From Clostridia bacterium (GTDB taxonomy: Bacteria > Bacillota > Clostridia > Oscillospirales > Acutalibacteraceae), in the NCBI GenBank assembly GCA_017410605.1, contig JAFQQN010000008.1, forward strand, positions 49,473 to 113,472: DNA of 64,000 nt, in the 5' to 3' direction. The notes under the pieces are model-generated. The model had not been told where the DNA came from, ran no database searches, and saw nothing but the letters and a program-made list of their open reading frames with translations. Below are positions 8,757 through 18,287 of the stretch, piece by piece. The stretch's first letter is position 1. Every line of letters begins with the position of its first letter. Made by a program: the position numbers and the translations under genes.

Positions 8757-10874
8757 TTAGAGTGAAAGATTCAAAAGGCTGCATAACAAATTCCAACCTA
8801 TACAAAGCACCATACCTGTAAGGGTGGGAAGTATAAAAGCAAGCGCTGTCCACTTAAGGCTTTTCGTTTCTTTTTTGACCGTTAAAAGGGTTGTTGAACA
8901 GGGCCAATGAAAGGCAGTAAAAATTATCATACTTATAGCTGTTTTTAACTCCCAACCATTGGAAATAAGAATATTTTTAAGTTGCTCTAAAGAAGAATAA
9001 TCGGTTAATACTCCATTGCCCATGTAGGCCATTATAATTATAGGCAAAACAATTTCATTGGCCGGGAAGCCTAGCACAAATCCGAGAAGTATTGTACCGT
9101 CCAGTCCCATAATTTTTCCCAATGGGTCTAAAAATTCACTTAGCAAACTCAGTACAGTTACACCATCTATTTTTATGTTAGCCATAAGCCAAATCACAAG
9201 CCCTGCGGGGGCGGCTACACTAACGGCTCTGCCTAAAACAAAAATTGTTCTGTCTAAAAGGGAACGAACTATAACACTTCCCACCCTCGGTCTTCTAAAG
9301 GGGGGCATTTCTAAAACAAAGGCAGAAGACTCTCCCTTTAAAAAGGTTTTAGACAAAAAAACAGATACGGCCATTGTTACGAAAACACCTAAAACAATAA
9401 TAATTGTAACTATAAATGCGGCGGTTAAATTTCCTAAAATTGCCCCTTCGAAAACAAAAAAAACCGTAGACAAGGCAATGAGCGTTGGAAAGCGACCGTT
9501 ACAAGGCACAAAGCTGTTTGTCAAAATTGACAAAAGTCGCTCTCTTTTTGAATCTATAATTCTGCTTCCCGTTACTCCTACTGCGTTACAGCCCAAACCC
9601 ATACACATTGTAAGAGCCTGTTTTCCACAGGCAGAGCATTTTTTAAAGGCTCCGTCTAAATTAAAGGCAATGCGGGGCAAATAGCCCAGATCCTCTAAGA
9701 GGGTAAAAAGCGGAAAGAAAATTGCCATGGGTGGAAGCATTACCGAAACTACCCATGCTACAACACGGTAAACCCCTTTTATAAGTAAATTTGATATAAC
9801 TGTTGGCAGACTAATAAAATTTGCGAGGCTTATAAGCTGTTTTTCTAAAAAGCTAAATCCCTCCCAAAGCAGTTGTGAGGGAACATTCGCTCCCACCACC
9901 GTTATCCACATAACGAGGGCTAAAAGCAAAATCATAACCAATGGTCCTACAAATTTACCTGTTAAAATTTTATCTAGCCTTAAATCTCTTTGATAATTAG
10001 CGGTTGGTCTATGTTTAATGACATCTTTGTTACATATTTCTTCAGCCGTAAGCACCAAAGAAGCAACAATATAATCTTGCAATTTATTTATATCTATTCC
10101 TAAATTTACAAGCTCTTGCCTTTTTTCATTTACAACTCTGGTCACTTTAGGATTAGTGCTTAAAGCTTTACCAAGGTATTCATCGCATTTTTTAGTCAGC
10201 TTTTCATTACCCTCCAAAAGCTTGAGCGCTGTCCAACGTTTGGGAAGCATACCCTTGGTTATATGACCTATTTCTTTTTCTATACTTGAAACAGCCAATT
10301 CAATTTCACTTTTATATTTAATCTTTATAGGAAAATAACTAAGCTCTTTAAAATTTACCAACATATCTATAAGTCGGCCTATACCCCGTCTCTTGCCGGC
10401 AGAAATGCCTACTGTGGGAAGACCTAGCTGTTCACCCAAGGCTTTAATATTAATATCTATACCCTTTTTTTCGGCTTCATCCATAAGATTAACGCAAACA
10501 ATAACCCGACTACACAACTGACTGATTTGTAAGGCCAAATTCAAATTGCGCTCTAAACAGGTTGCATCGCACACTACTACGGCCACATCACACTTATCAA
10601 AGCAAAGAAAATCGCGCGCTGACTCTTCTTCGGGGGAGCTTGCCATTAAAGAATATGTACCGGGAAGGTCAACAAGCTCGAATTCAACACCCCTTGCCTT
10701 AAATTGACCTACTGCATTTACTACTGTTTTTCCCGGCCAATTTCCGGTATGCTGATGCCCCTTTGTTAGCAGATTAAAAAGGGTACTTTTTCCTACATTA
10801 GGGTTACCCGCCAAGGCAACCCTAACAATTTTGTCGCTCTGCTTTTTCCTTTCAAGGCCCTCCCCTATTATCAT
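8757..10874 (-). CDS. feoB: Ferrous iron transport protein FeoB
   Basis: Membrane Fe2+ transporter with a cytoplasmic G domain. GTPase motifs are clear: G1 GNPNVGKST, G3 DLPGTYSL, G4 NLMDEAE, all in the first 150 residues. A helical GDI-like spacer and two nucleoside-recognition/gate regions with about nine membrane helices follow; a Cys pair (KKCSACGKQALTMCMG) lies in the membrane part. 705 residues is typical. It begins four bases after feoA ends, so translation is probably coupled; ribosome site GGGGTGA lies at the end of feoA. Confidence 0.97.
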   Translation of the reverse strand: MIIGEGLERKKQSDKIVRVALAGNPNVGKSTLFNLLTKGHQHTGNWPGKTVVNAVGQFKARGVEFELVDLPGTYSLMASSPEEESARDFLCFDKCDVAVVVCDATCLERNLNLALQISQLCSRVIVCVNLMDEAEKKGIDINIKALGEQLGLPTVGISAGKRRGIGRLIDMLVNFKELSYFPIKIKYKSEIELAVSSIEKEIGHITKGMLPKRWTALKLLEGNEKLTKKCDEYLGKALSTNPKVTRVVNEKRQELVNLGIDINKLQDYIVASLVLTAEEICNKDVIKHRPTANYQRDLRLDKILTGKFVGPLVMILLLALVMWITVVGANVPSQLLWEGFSFLEKQLISLANFISLPTVISNLLIKGVYRVVAWVVSVMLPPMAIFFPLFTLLEDLGYLPRIAFNLDGAFKKCSACGKQALTMCMGLGCNAVGVTGSRIIDSKRERLLSILTNSFVPCNGRFPTLIALSTVFFVFEGAILGNLTAAFIVTIIIVLGVFVTMAVSVFLSKTFLKGESSAFVLEMPPFRRPRVGSVIVRSLLDRTIFVLGRAVSVAAPAGLVIWLMANIKIDGVTVLSLLSEFLDPLGKIMGLDGTILLGFVLGFPANEIVLPIIIMAYMGNGVLTDYSSLEQLKNILISNGWELKTAISMIIFTAFHWPCSTTLLTVKKETKSLKWTALAFILPTLTGMVLCIGWNLLCSLLNLSL

Positions 10875-10878
10875 GTAA

Positions 10879-11100
10879 TCACCCCATAATATCTATTAAA
10901 GCGCTATCGTTATTTCTCAGCGCAATTACCGTTCCTCTAACCCTATAGGCCTTTGGGTCTCCGCAAAAGCTTTTAAAAAGACAACTAACCTCGGTGCCCT
11001 TTATCAGCCCCATATCTAAAAGTCGGCGCCTTAGCTCTCCGCTTGTGTTGATTTTTTTTATTATCCCCTTTTGGCCGGGCATAAGACTATTAAGTGTCAA
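10879..11100 (-). CDS. feoA: Ferrous iron transport protein FeoA
   Basis: 73-residue SH3-like FeoA protein that acts on FeoB at the inner membrane face. The motif RRRLLDMGLIKGTEV and the segment YRVRGTVIALRNNDSALI are typical. The start is a TTG at 11100, chosen because a very strong AGGAGGTG ribosome site lies eight bases upstream and the N-terminus MTLNSLMPGQKG fits the family. It is the first gene of the feo operon, so an iron-responsive promoter should lie in 11101-11180, but none could be assigned with confidence. Confidence 0.95.
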   Translation of the reverse strand: MTLNSLMPGQKGIIKKINTSGELRRRLLDMGLIKGTEVSCLFKSFCGDPKAYRVRGTVIALRNNDSALIDIMG

Positions 11101-11182
11101 TTGCTTTTCACCTCCTTTTAACAGTCTATGCCAAAAAAAGCAGGTGGTGAAAGACTTAAACTTTTGCCGTTTTTATAAAACA

Positions 11183-11221
11183 AAAAACCTTGTTAAAGCC
11201 TTAAGCCTTAACAAGGTTTTT
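11183..11221. terminator. Terminator after the M23 peptidase gene
   Basis: Inverted repeat AAAAACCTTGTTAA with a 11-base loop and flanking T tract; on the minus strand it lies between the stop at 11240 and feoA. Confidence 0.8.
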
Positions 11222-11239
11222 GTCTATTATTCTGTATAA

Positions 11240-12571
11240 TTAATTGTACCCAATATATGGAACAGGGTCTACCGGACGGTCATTTATTCTGACCTCAAAA
11301 TGAAGATGATTTCCTGTAGAATAACCTGTGGTACCAACAGCGGCAATATGCTCACCCTCTGAGACTATATCACCCTTTTTAACATAAAGTGCGCTACAAT
11401 GACCGTAAAGAGTTTTTATTCCGTTGCCGTGGTCTATTATAATATATTTTCCATAGCCGGACCTATCACTTGAAGCAAAAACAACAGTGCCTGAAGTTGC
11501 GGCATAAATGGGTGTTCCACCCTTGGCAACAATATCCATTCCTTTATGGCCTCGGCCATCGCCAACATACGAGCTAACATAAGAACCGCTAACCCTTTTT
11601 ACCGGCCAACACATTGAAGCCTCACCATTTTTATCGGCTGCTACTACCCTTTTGGTTCCTACAAGCGCCTCTTGGGCTACAGGTTCTTTTACAACCTTAG
11701 AAGAAATTTTGGTTTTTTCTACTTCTTTTCCGTCTTGGTATGCAACCTTATAAACAACCTCTGCAGAACCTAAAACGCCCGGCTTTGTAACCTTTGTAGA
11801 ACCGGCAAGAAGTTTTGAGGTTTTAGTTGTTTTGGTAGTATAGGGCACGTCCTCTGTAACGGTAATAGTTGTATACGACTGCACCGGTAGACTATCAGGG
11901 TTATTAGAAATATAATCATTAACAGAGGGAAGTTGTTCGGCCTTTTCTTTTGGAATATAAACCGAAACAACAGAAAGTGCTGAAGAAAACTCAACGCTTT
12001 CCATTTGATGCTTTATAGCGTAATTTTTAAGATATTCTTCTAAAGCCGAGTTAATTATCTCGTTATTTTCTTCCACAGCAAGGTTAATATTATCAACAAC
12101 CAACAAAGAAACCTTAGAAATTTTTTGAGAATTATCTACTATCTGAGAGCTGAGGGTATTAGCGTCGGCAAGATTTTTGCTACCAGCTATGGTATAAACA
12201 AGCTGAGGATGCTCTATAAGTGAGTTACATTCAGAGTTATCTACAAGCTCTGCGGCAAGAATTTCTGCCTCGGCAAGAACGGTTTGTTCTTTAACCGTGC
12301 CAATTTTTTTGCCATCAAGCATTACGTTGTACGCAACAGTAGCATCGGTTGCTAGTACCGTTGTTGTAACGGTTAAAATAAGCACAAAACTGGCCAAAAC
12401 AGTTGCTACAAAGCGAGGTGCCTTAATAGAAAGCTTTTTAGCTGAAGCGAAAAGAGGGAACAAAACAAATTTATGGGTATATTTTGTAAACAACGCAGTT
12501 TTATTTGCAAACACTTTTATAAATGTTGCAAACTTATTTAATATATCACAAGCAAACTCAATATACTTCAT
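11240..12571 (-). CDS. M23 family metallopeptidase with G5 domain, cell-wall hydrolase
   Basis: Predicted exported peptidoglycan endopeptidase. The N-terminal 75 residues hold a hydrophobic export signal (FVATVLASFVLILTVTTTVLA). A poorly conserved region follows, then a G5 domain (about 225-305, SYTTITVTEDVPYTTKTTKT ... EKTKISSKVVKEP), then a complete LytM-type M23 domain: HKGMDIVA at about 345, YGHCSALYV and GNHLHFEVR carry the zinc-binding and catalytic His/Asp residues. The order resembles the clostridial DipM/SpoIIQ-like hydrolases. It is a single-gene unit; its promoter carries repeated GTTAC-N6-GTAAC palindromes also found, with wider spacing, before the class A PBP gene. Confidence 0.92.
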   Translation of the reverse strand: MKYIEFACDILNKFATFIKVFANKTALFTKYTHKFVLFPLFASAKKLSIKAPRFVATVLASFVLILTVTTTVLATDATVAYNVMLDGKKIGTVKEQTVLAEAEILAAELVDNSECNSLIEHPQLVYTIAGSKNLADANTLSSQIVDNSQKISKVSLLVVDNINLAVEENNEIINSALEEYLKNYAIKHQMESVEFSSALSVVSVYIPKEKAEQLPSVNDYISNNPDSLPVQSYTTITVTEDVPYTTKTTKTSKLLAGSTKVTKPGVLGSAEVVYKVAYQDGKEVEKTKISSKVVKEPVAQEALVGTKRVVAADKNGEASMCWPVKRVSGSYVSSYVGDGRGHKGMDIVAKGGTPIYAATSGTVVFASSDRSGYGKYIIIDHGNGIKTLYGHCSALYVKKGDIVSEGEHIAAVGTTGYSTGNHLHFEVRINDRPVDPVPYIGYN

Positions 12572-12598
12572 TTGTTTTCTCCTCTCATAAAATCAAAA

Positions 12599-12657
12599 GT
12601 TACAGTTTTGTAACCAAACAACACTATTATTATACCAAAAAGTTACAACTTTGCAAC
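12599..12657 (-). promoter_or_regulatory. Promoter of the M23 gene with two palindromic operator-like sites
   Basis: On the minus strand TTGCAA (12656-12651) and TATAAT (12634-12629) are 16 bases apart. Palindromes GTTAC-N6-GTARC lie at 12642-12657 (over the -35) and 12599-12614 (about 15 bases after the start point), centred 43 bases apart; a further half-site GTAAC is at 12673-12677. The arrangement looks like a repressor operator pair or, alternatively, response-regulator boxes of the TGTAAC type. Confidence 0.65.
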
Positions 12658-12690
12658 CTTTTATGTCCTTTTGTAACTTTAATTATAAAA

Positions 12691-12727
12691 AATACACAAC
12701 AAAGCCTCAAAAGCCTTGTTGTGTATT
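12691..12727 (-). terminator. Terminator after the GNAT gene
   Basis: Stem AATACACAACAA / TTGTTGTGTATT with a central GC-rich section; on the minus strand it is followed by a run of six Ts. It follows the GNAT stop at 12780. Confidence 0.8.
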
Positions 12728-12779
12728 AACAAAATTCACAATTCGTATTATAAAAATTTAACCTTAATCTTAATACAAG

Positions 12780-13352
12780 TTACTTTCTTCGAGTAAACTC
12801 ATCCTTCAGAATAGAATATATATATACATCTCTTAAACAGGTTTTGCAAAACACACCTTTTCTAAGCAATCCTTCACGCTTCATACCAACCCTTTCAAGC
12901 AAGGCAATAGAGGGTAAGTTTTCGGGTAGAACTTTGGCTTCTATTCTTTCAAAGTTCTTAACATTAAAAAGATATCTCATTAAACTTAACAAAGCCTCTG
13001 TTGCAAAGCCCCGGTGCTGGTATTTTTCAGAAAAGGTATAGCCTACCGTGGCAATATTGCCGTAATAGTCGCTGTCTACCAGGCTGATAGTGGCTATTAC
13101 CTTTCGTTCACTCATAAGCTCAACAAACCAGGTGTAGCTTTTACCCTCACCCCGAAAGGAACGGGATTTTAGATAGCTTATAAAATTGCGGCTTTCGGCT
13201 ATGCTTTGGTGAGGGCTCCAATCAACATATTTACAAGACCCGGCATCGCCGCAGAACTCAAAGATGTCCTCTGCATCTTTATACCTTGGGGCTCTAAGCA
13301 AAAGCCTTTGGGATATAAGGTCTTCAAACATCTTAGGTGTATTAAAAAACAT
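12780..13352 (-). CDS. GNAT family N-acetyltransferase, RimJ/RimL type
   Basis: 190-residue acetyl-CoA dependent acetyltransferase. The segment QHRGFATEALLSLMRYLF is the acetyl-CoA binding motif (R-G-x-A), and PENLPSIALLERVGMKREGLLRKG is the typical C-terminal motif of RimJ/RimL-like proteins. Members acetylate ribosomal-protein N-termini, antibiotics or small molecules, so the substrate cannot be told. It starts 13 bases after polC ends and may be co-transcribed at the tail of that operon; it is followed by its own terminator. Confidence 0.88.
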   Translation of the reverse strand: MFFNTPKMFEDLISQRLLLRAPRYKDAEDIFEFCGDAGSCKYVDWSPHQSIAESRNFISYLKSRSFRGEGKSYTWFVELMSERKVIATISLVDSDYYGNIATVGYTFSEKYQHRGFATEALLSLMRYLFNVKNFERIEAKVLPENLPSIALLERVGMKREGLLRKGVFCKTCLRDVYIYSILKDEFTRRK

Positions 13353-13365
13353 TCTATCACTACCT

Positions 13366-16300
13366 TTAAAACAGCGACAGCTGATTAGTATCGGGCAGGT
13401 CTGTTAAAACACCCATCTCATCAAGCTGGGCTATAATTGTTTTAGAAACACCCGACTCTACTCTAAACTCTTCTTTAGAAATATAGTTTCCGTTCTGGGC
13501 AGTTTCATAAATTGCCCAAGCGGCCTTATCACCGACACCGTCTAACGCTCCAAAGGGTGGCCTCATTTTTCCGTCCTCTACAACATATTTAACGGCGTGA
13601 GATTTTTTAAGATCTAAGGGCAAAACCTCTATGCCTCTGCAAAGCATTTCGTTCATAATAAGCATATTCTCATAAACTGCTTGTTCCTTATTACTTGCCT
13701 CTCTTCCCTTGGCCTTAATTTCATTCAGTAAGGCCCTTACGGCATCCTTACCCTTAAGCAATGTAACAATATCTATATCACCGGGACGAGCGGTAAAATA
13801 AGCACAATAGAAGGCCAGGGGCTCATACACCTTATACCACGCAAGGCGCAAAGCCGAAATAACATAAGCGGCGGCGTGGGCCTTGGGAAACATATATTTA
13901 ATTTTTTTACAGGAACCGATATACCACTCAGGAACATTAACCTTGCGCATATCGTCTTCCATTTCTCCCCACTCTTCTTCAGAAACCTTGCCCTTTGCCA
14001 CCAGACCCTTACGAACCGTTTCGGTGATTTTAAAGGCTCTGCCCTCGTCCATACCTTGGTTGATAAGATAAACCATAATGTTATCACGGGTACCAATAAC
14101 ATTAGAAATGGTGCATATGCCCTTATCTATAAGGTCTTTGGCATTACCAAGCCAAACATCTGTACCGTGGGAAAGACCCGAAATTTGAAGCAGGTCGGCA
14201 AAGTTTTTAGGCTTACAGTCCATAAGCATTCCGCGAACAAACTGGGTGCCAAATTCCGGTATACCGTATGTACCGGTTTGAGATAATATTTGCTCGGGTG
14301 TAACACCCAAAGCCTTTGTAGAGGTAAACAGGCTATAAACACCGGGGTCAGACATTGATATATTTTCAATCTTAACGCCACTATATTCTTCAAGATACTT
14401 ATATGTAGTTGGCACAACATGGCCAAGCTCGTCAAGCTTTAAGATGGTATCGTGAATAGAATGGAAATCGAAGTGAGTTGTAAGAATATCCGACTTTGGG
14501 TCGTCTGCGGGGTGCTGAATAGGGCAAAAATCGTAAATAACCTTATCGCTTGGAACAATAACCATTCCTGCCGGGTGCTGACCTGAGGTGGCTTTGATTT
14601 TTGCGTTTTCAACCTTTTTAGCCAAACGCTCCATTTCGGCGTGGCTTAAAACAATTCCTTTTTTCTCACAATAAGCTTTAACATAACCGAAAGCGGTTTT
14701 TTCGGCTATAGTAGAAATTGTTCCTGCCTTAAAAACATTTTCTTTACCAAACAGGGTTTCGGTATATTTTTGAACCTCGCTCTGATATTCGTCAGAGAAG
14801 TTGAGGTCGATATCGGGAACCTTATCACCCTTAAAGCCCAAGAATGTTTCGAAAGGAATATCGTGACCGTCTCTTTTAAGGGGAGTACCGCATTCAGGGC
14901 AGTTTTTCTCAGGCAAATCGAAGCCTGAGCCAACCTCACTGCTCTTAAAAAACTGACTCCAACGGCAGTTTGGACAGTGGTAATGGGGTTGCAGAGGGTT
15001 AACCTCTGATATACCGGCCATTGTTGCAACGAAAGAAGAACCAACCGAACCACGAGAACCAACCAAATAGCCGTTTTTCTCGCTATAAGCTACAAGCTTC
15101 TGGGCCGAGATATACATTATTGAGAAGCCGTTATTAATAATACTGTCAAGCTCTTTTTTCAGTCGCTTAGTAACAATTTCCGGAATTTCTCCCTTAAATT
15201 CATAGGTGTTTTTAGCTCTTTCCCAGCAAATATCCCTAAGCATATCGTCTGAGCCTTCAATAACAGGGGGATAACTTTCTTTAGGAACAGGAATAACATC
15301 GCCGCTTACCATATCGGCTATTTTATTTGGGTTTTTAATAACAAATTCCTCTGCCCTATCGCCGAAATAAGCAAAATCTTCAAGCATTTCTTTAGTGGTT
15401 TTAAGGTAGAGAGGTGCCTGGTTATCAAAATCGTCAAAACCCTGAGCCGCCATAAGAATTTTACGAAGAAGTTCATCATCCTTAGTGGCAAAATGCACAT
15501 CGCCCGTAGCAACTACAGGAATGCCAAGCTCATCTGCAATTTGAACAATCTTACGGTTATGTTCTCTTAAAACCTCCATAGAGGTTATCTCTCTATAGGG
15601 GTTAGCGGTTACAACACCCTTTTTGCTAACCTTATCTGGGTTTTTAGAGGCTCTAACCATAAATTCGTTATTGCCAAGAGGCTGAATTTCAAGGTAATCG
15701 TAAAACCTTGCTATCTCTAAAAGCTCTTCATGGGGGGCATTTCTTATAATAGCCCTATAAAGGTCACCCGCCTCACAGGCACTGCCTATAATAAGACCCT
15801 CTCTGTGTTTTTCAATTTCACTTTTACGGGTACAGGGTTTTTTATAAAAATCATTTACATGAGCATTTGACACAAGCTCATAAAGATTTTTAAGACCTAC
15901 CGCATTTTTAACCAAAATAATCTGATGGTAATGGGGAAGCTTAGATACATCTGTTTCGCCCTTAGTATCGTCAACAAAATATGCCTCAACACCGTAAATA
16001 ACCTTAAAATCTCCGCCGGATTTTTTAATTTTACCTACCGCCTCGGCAGCCGCGGGGTATGACTGAACAACGCCGTGGTCGGTAATAGCAATAGCCTTAT
16101 GCCCCCATTTAAAGGCCCTGTTAATAAGGTCGCCTGCACCCGACACGGCATCCTTAGTAGACATATTTGTATGGCAATGAAGCTCTACTCTTTTTTCCTC
16201 GGCATCATCTGTTACATCAAAGGTATCGACAACGGCCATACCTCTGACCCTGTTTACAACAAAATCCTTCTCCCAATCGTCGTAAGCATACTGTCCCGAA

Positions 16301-17193
16301 AGCAAAATCATATTGCCGTTCATTACCGAGCAAATAGAATTAATTTTAGGTTTATCAATCAGCATTTTAACCTTAACGGCATTGGTATAATCGCTAAGAG
16401 TAAAGCTAACTCTAAGCTTATCGCCTTTTTTAGTTGGCTCACATTCATAGCCGTTTATCTCGCCCCAAATAAAAATACTCTGCTCTTCAGGGGCAATATC
16501 TATTATTCTCATTGGTTTTCCATCGGGCAAACGACCGTAAAAAAGCTTTGCCGAATCTAAATAAACCTTAAGTCCGTCAGCTGGGGGCGCATCAAATCTA
16601 ACCTTGGTTTTAATAGGCTCCGCACTAACTGTTGATGTAACGGGCTTTGATGGGGGCGGTGACTGATATGGCACGAACTCTGTCTTTGGTGCTTCAGGGG
16701 GTACAAATAGCTCATCACTCTCGGTTTTCCCCGTAAATAAAAGCTTTATATTTCTATTAAAACGTTGTGAGCAAAGACCGGAAAACTGTCTTTCAAAGCC
16801 GGAATCTAAAACCGTTTGCAAACCACCAAGCTTCATATTTATAGTAAGGGTATCACCCTGTAGATTATAATCTGCACCGTTGAAAAATCCGTTAAGAATA
16901 CCGTTTTTTATCTTAAGCTCACCCACCATATCGGCACAAGCCTCAACCGAAAGACAATCACCCGAAAAGGTTGCATCGACAGTAATGCCGTTAAGCCTAA
17001 GCTTAGCCATAGCTTCGCTTTTAAGGTTGTTTAACAGCCCGTTTGAAACATAATTTTCAAAATATACTTCAAGCTCTAATTTTCTTTCATCGGTAATAAT
17101 ATCGCATTTTGTTACTCTGCCCTCAGGCAAGGAAGCTTTAAGCTCGTTTGATATTACCGAGTCAAAAACCTTATGTAAAAATACTTCAGACAT
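13366..17193 (-). CDS. polC: DNA polymerase III alpha subunit PolC lacking the exonuclease domain
   Basis: Replicative polymerase of Gram-positive bacteria. At 1275 residues it is some 150 shorter than usual. Order seen: N-terminal domain (1-170), linker, OB fold (about 215-325), PHP domain beginning ELHCHTNMSTKD near 338, a four-Cys zinc site (HYHCPNCRW near 737, KNCPECGTP near 763), palm motif PDIDLNFSDEYQ near 793, and the thumb, fingers and tandem HhH C-terminus. In PolC the proofreading exonuclease (motif VVFDVETTG) is inserted in the PHP domain after GVEAY.VDD. Here GVEAYFVDDTKG runs directly into LPHYHQIILVKN at about residue 404-425, so the domain is absent. The reading frame is uninterrupted. 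It is last in the pyrH-ispG operon. Confidence 0.95.
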   Translation of the reverse strand: MSEVFLHKVFDSVISNELKASLPEGRVTKCDIITDERKLELEVYFENYVSNGLLNNLKSEAMAKLRLNGITVDATFSGDCLSVEACADMVGELKIKNGILNGFFNGADYNLQGDTLTINMKLGGLQTVLDSGFERQFSGLCSQRFNRNIKLLFTGKTESDELFVPPEAPKTEFVPYQSPPPSKPVTSTVSAEPIKTKVRFDAPPADGLKVYLDSAKLFYGRLPDGKPMRIIDIAPEEQSIFIWGEINGYECEPTKKGDKLRVSFTLSDYTNAVKVKMLIDKPKINSICSVMNGNMILLSGQYAYDDWEKDFVVNRVRGMAVVDTFDVTDDAEEKRVELHCHTNMSTKDAVSGAGDLINRAFKWGHKAIAITDHGVVQSYPAAAEAVGKIKKSGGDFKVIYGVEAYFVDDTKGETDVSKLPHYHQIILVKNAVGLKNLYELVSNAHVNDFYKKPCTRKSEIEKHREGLIIGSACEAGDLYRAIIRNAPHEELLEIARFYDYLEIQPLGNNEFMVRASKNPDKVSKKGVVTANPYREITSMEVLREHNRKIVQIADELGIPVVATGDVHFATKDDELLRKILMAAQGFDDFDNQAPLYLKTTKEMLEDFAYFGDRAEEFVIKNPNKIADMVSGDVIPVPKESYPPVIEGSDDMLRDICWERAKNTYEFKGEIPEIVTKRLKKELDSIINNGFSIMYISAQKLVAYSEKNGYLVGSRGSVGSSFVATMAGISEVNPLQPHYHCPNCRWSQFFKSSEVGSGFDLPEKNCPECGTPLKRDGHDIPFETFLGFKGDKVPDIDLNFSDEYQSEVQKYTETLFGKENVFKAGTISTIAEKTAFGYVKAYCEKKGIVLSHAEMERLAKKVENAKIKATSGQHPAGMVIVPSDKVIYDFCPIQHPADDPKSDILTTHFDFHSIHDTILKLDELGHVVPTTYKYLEEYSGVKIENISMSDPGVYSLFTSTKALGVTPEQILSQTGTYGIPEFGTQFVRGMLMDCKPKNFADLLQISGLSHGTDVWLGNAKDLIDKGICTISNVIGTRDNIMVYLINQGMDEGRAFKITETVRKGLVAKGKVSEEEWGEMEDDMRKVNVPEWYIGSCKKIKYMFPKAHAAAYVISALRLAWYKVYEPLAFYCAYFTARPGDIDIVTLLKGKDAVRALLNEIKAKGREASNKEQAVYENMLIMNEMLCRGIEVLPLDLKKSHAVKYVVEDGKMRPPFGALDGVGDKAAWAIYETAQNGNYISKEEFRVESGVSKTIIAQLDEMGVLTDLPDTNQLSLF

Positions 17194-17209
17194 TTATAAA
17201 ATCCTTAAT

Positions 17210-18274
17210 CTATATTTTATTTATCTCTTCAAGAAGGGCGGGTAAAAGCTGATCCTCAGGTAATTTTTTAATAATTTGACCCTTTTTAAAAATAATTCCC
17301 TCGCCTTTACCACCGGCAATACCAAAATCGGCCTCTTTAGCCTCTCCTGGGCCATTTACCACACAGCCCATTATTGCAACTGTAATATCCTTTTTGCAGT
17401 TTTCAAGAGCCTTTTCTGCCCTTTTAGCAAGGCCAACTAAATCTATAGAAGTTCTTCCACAGGTGGGGCAAGAAACAAACCTAACCCCGCTTCTTCTAAC
17501 CTCGGTAGCCTTTAAAATATCCTTAGCGGCATATATTTCCTCTACAGGGTCATCTGTTAGAGAAACTCTAATGGTATTTCCTATTCCGTATAAAAGCAAA
17601 CCGCCGATTCCTGCCGCAGAGCGCAGAGTTCCCATTTTTTTAGTGCCGGCCTCTGTAACACCTAAATGCAGAGGATATTTACACACTTCGGCCGCCCCCT
17701 TATAGGCCTCAAAGGTGGTTTTAGGGTCAGAAGCTTTCAAGGAAAGAACTATCTGGTCAAAATCGAATTTTTCTAAAAGAGAAATATGGTACATTCCGCT
17801 TTCAATTAGCGCCTGGGGTGTGGGGCCACCGTGTTTAGCCAAAATTTCTTTTTCTACCGAGCCGGAATTTACACCAATACGAATGGGTACACCCTTTTCT
17901 TTGCAAATCTCAACAACCGCCTTAACATTTTTATCTTCACCTATATTTCCGGGGTTAATGCGAACCTTATCTATACCGGCGGCAACGCTTTCAACAGCCA
18001 GTCGGTAATCAAAATGAATGTCTGCCACCAATGGAACGCTAACCGCTTCTTTTAGCTTTTCTATCAACGGAATAGTTTCCATATCCGGAACGGAAAATCT
18101 TATTATTTCGCAACCGGCCGCCTCTAAGGCCTTAGCCTGTTTTACATTTTCCTCAAAATTATGGGCCGGGCGGTTAAGCATAGACTGAATAGTAACCGGT
18201 GCATCTCCACCAATGAAAATTTTGTTTTTTCCGTTGCCAAGTGCAACCTTTACTGTTTCGTTTCTTTTAAACAT
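17210..18274 (-). CDS. ispG: 4-hydroxy-3-methylbut-2-en-1-yl diphosphate synthase IspG (GcpE)
   Basis: Iron-sulfur enzyme of the MEP isoprenoid pathway. Signature segments are APVTIQSMLNRPAHN, RINPGNIG, the cluster-binding CPTCGRTSIDL, and VAIMGCVVNGPGEAKEADFG. The frame is open upstream to 18352, but that extension is hydrophobic, overlaps rseP and is not part of the family. The ATG at 18274 (MFKRNETVKV) has a GGGAGA ribosome site and gives 354 residues, the normal length. rseP ends 13 bases upstream and polC follows by 16 bases. Confidence 0.96.
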   Translation of the reverse strand: MFKRNETVKVALGNGKNKIFIGGDAPVTIQSMLNRPAHNFEENVKQAKALEAAGCEIIRFSVPDMETIPLIEKLKEAVSVPLVADIHFDYRLAVESVAAGIDKVRINPGNIGEDKNVKAVVEICKEKGVPIRIGVNSGSVEKEILAKHGGPTPQALIESGMYHISLLEKFDFDQIVLSLKASDPKTTFEAYKGAAEVCKYPLHLGVTEAGTKKMGTLRSAAGIGGLLLYGIGNTIRVSLTDDPVEEIYAAKDILKATEVRRSGVRFVSCPTCGRTSIDLVGLAKRAEKALENCKKDITVAIMGCVVNGPGEAKEADFGIAGGKGEGIIFKKGQIIKKLPEDQLLPALLEEINKI

Positions 18275-18287
18275 AAAGCATCTCCCA

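Noticed and set aside
13876..14286. Plus-strand frames of over 100 codons inside polC, feoB, rseP and others
   Set aside because: They lie opposite clear conserved genes, have no ribosome sites and show no family features.
15960..15990. Frameshift or stop removing the PolC exonuclease
   Set aside because: The frame is continuous and both flanks align without a gap in phase; no decayed exonuclease sequence is seen in other frames.
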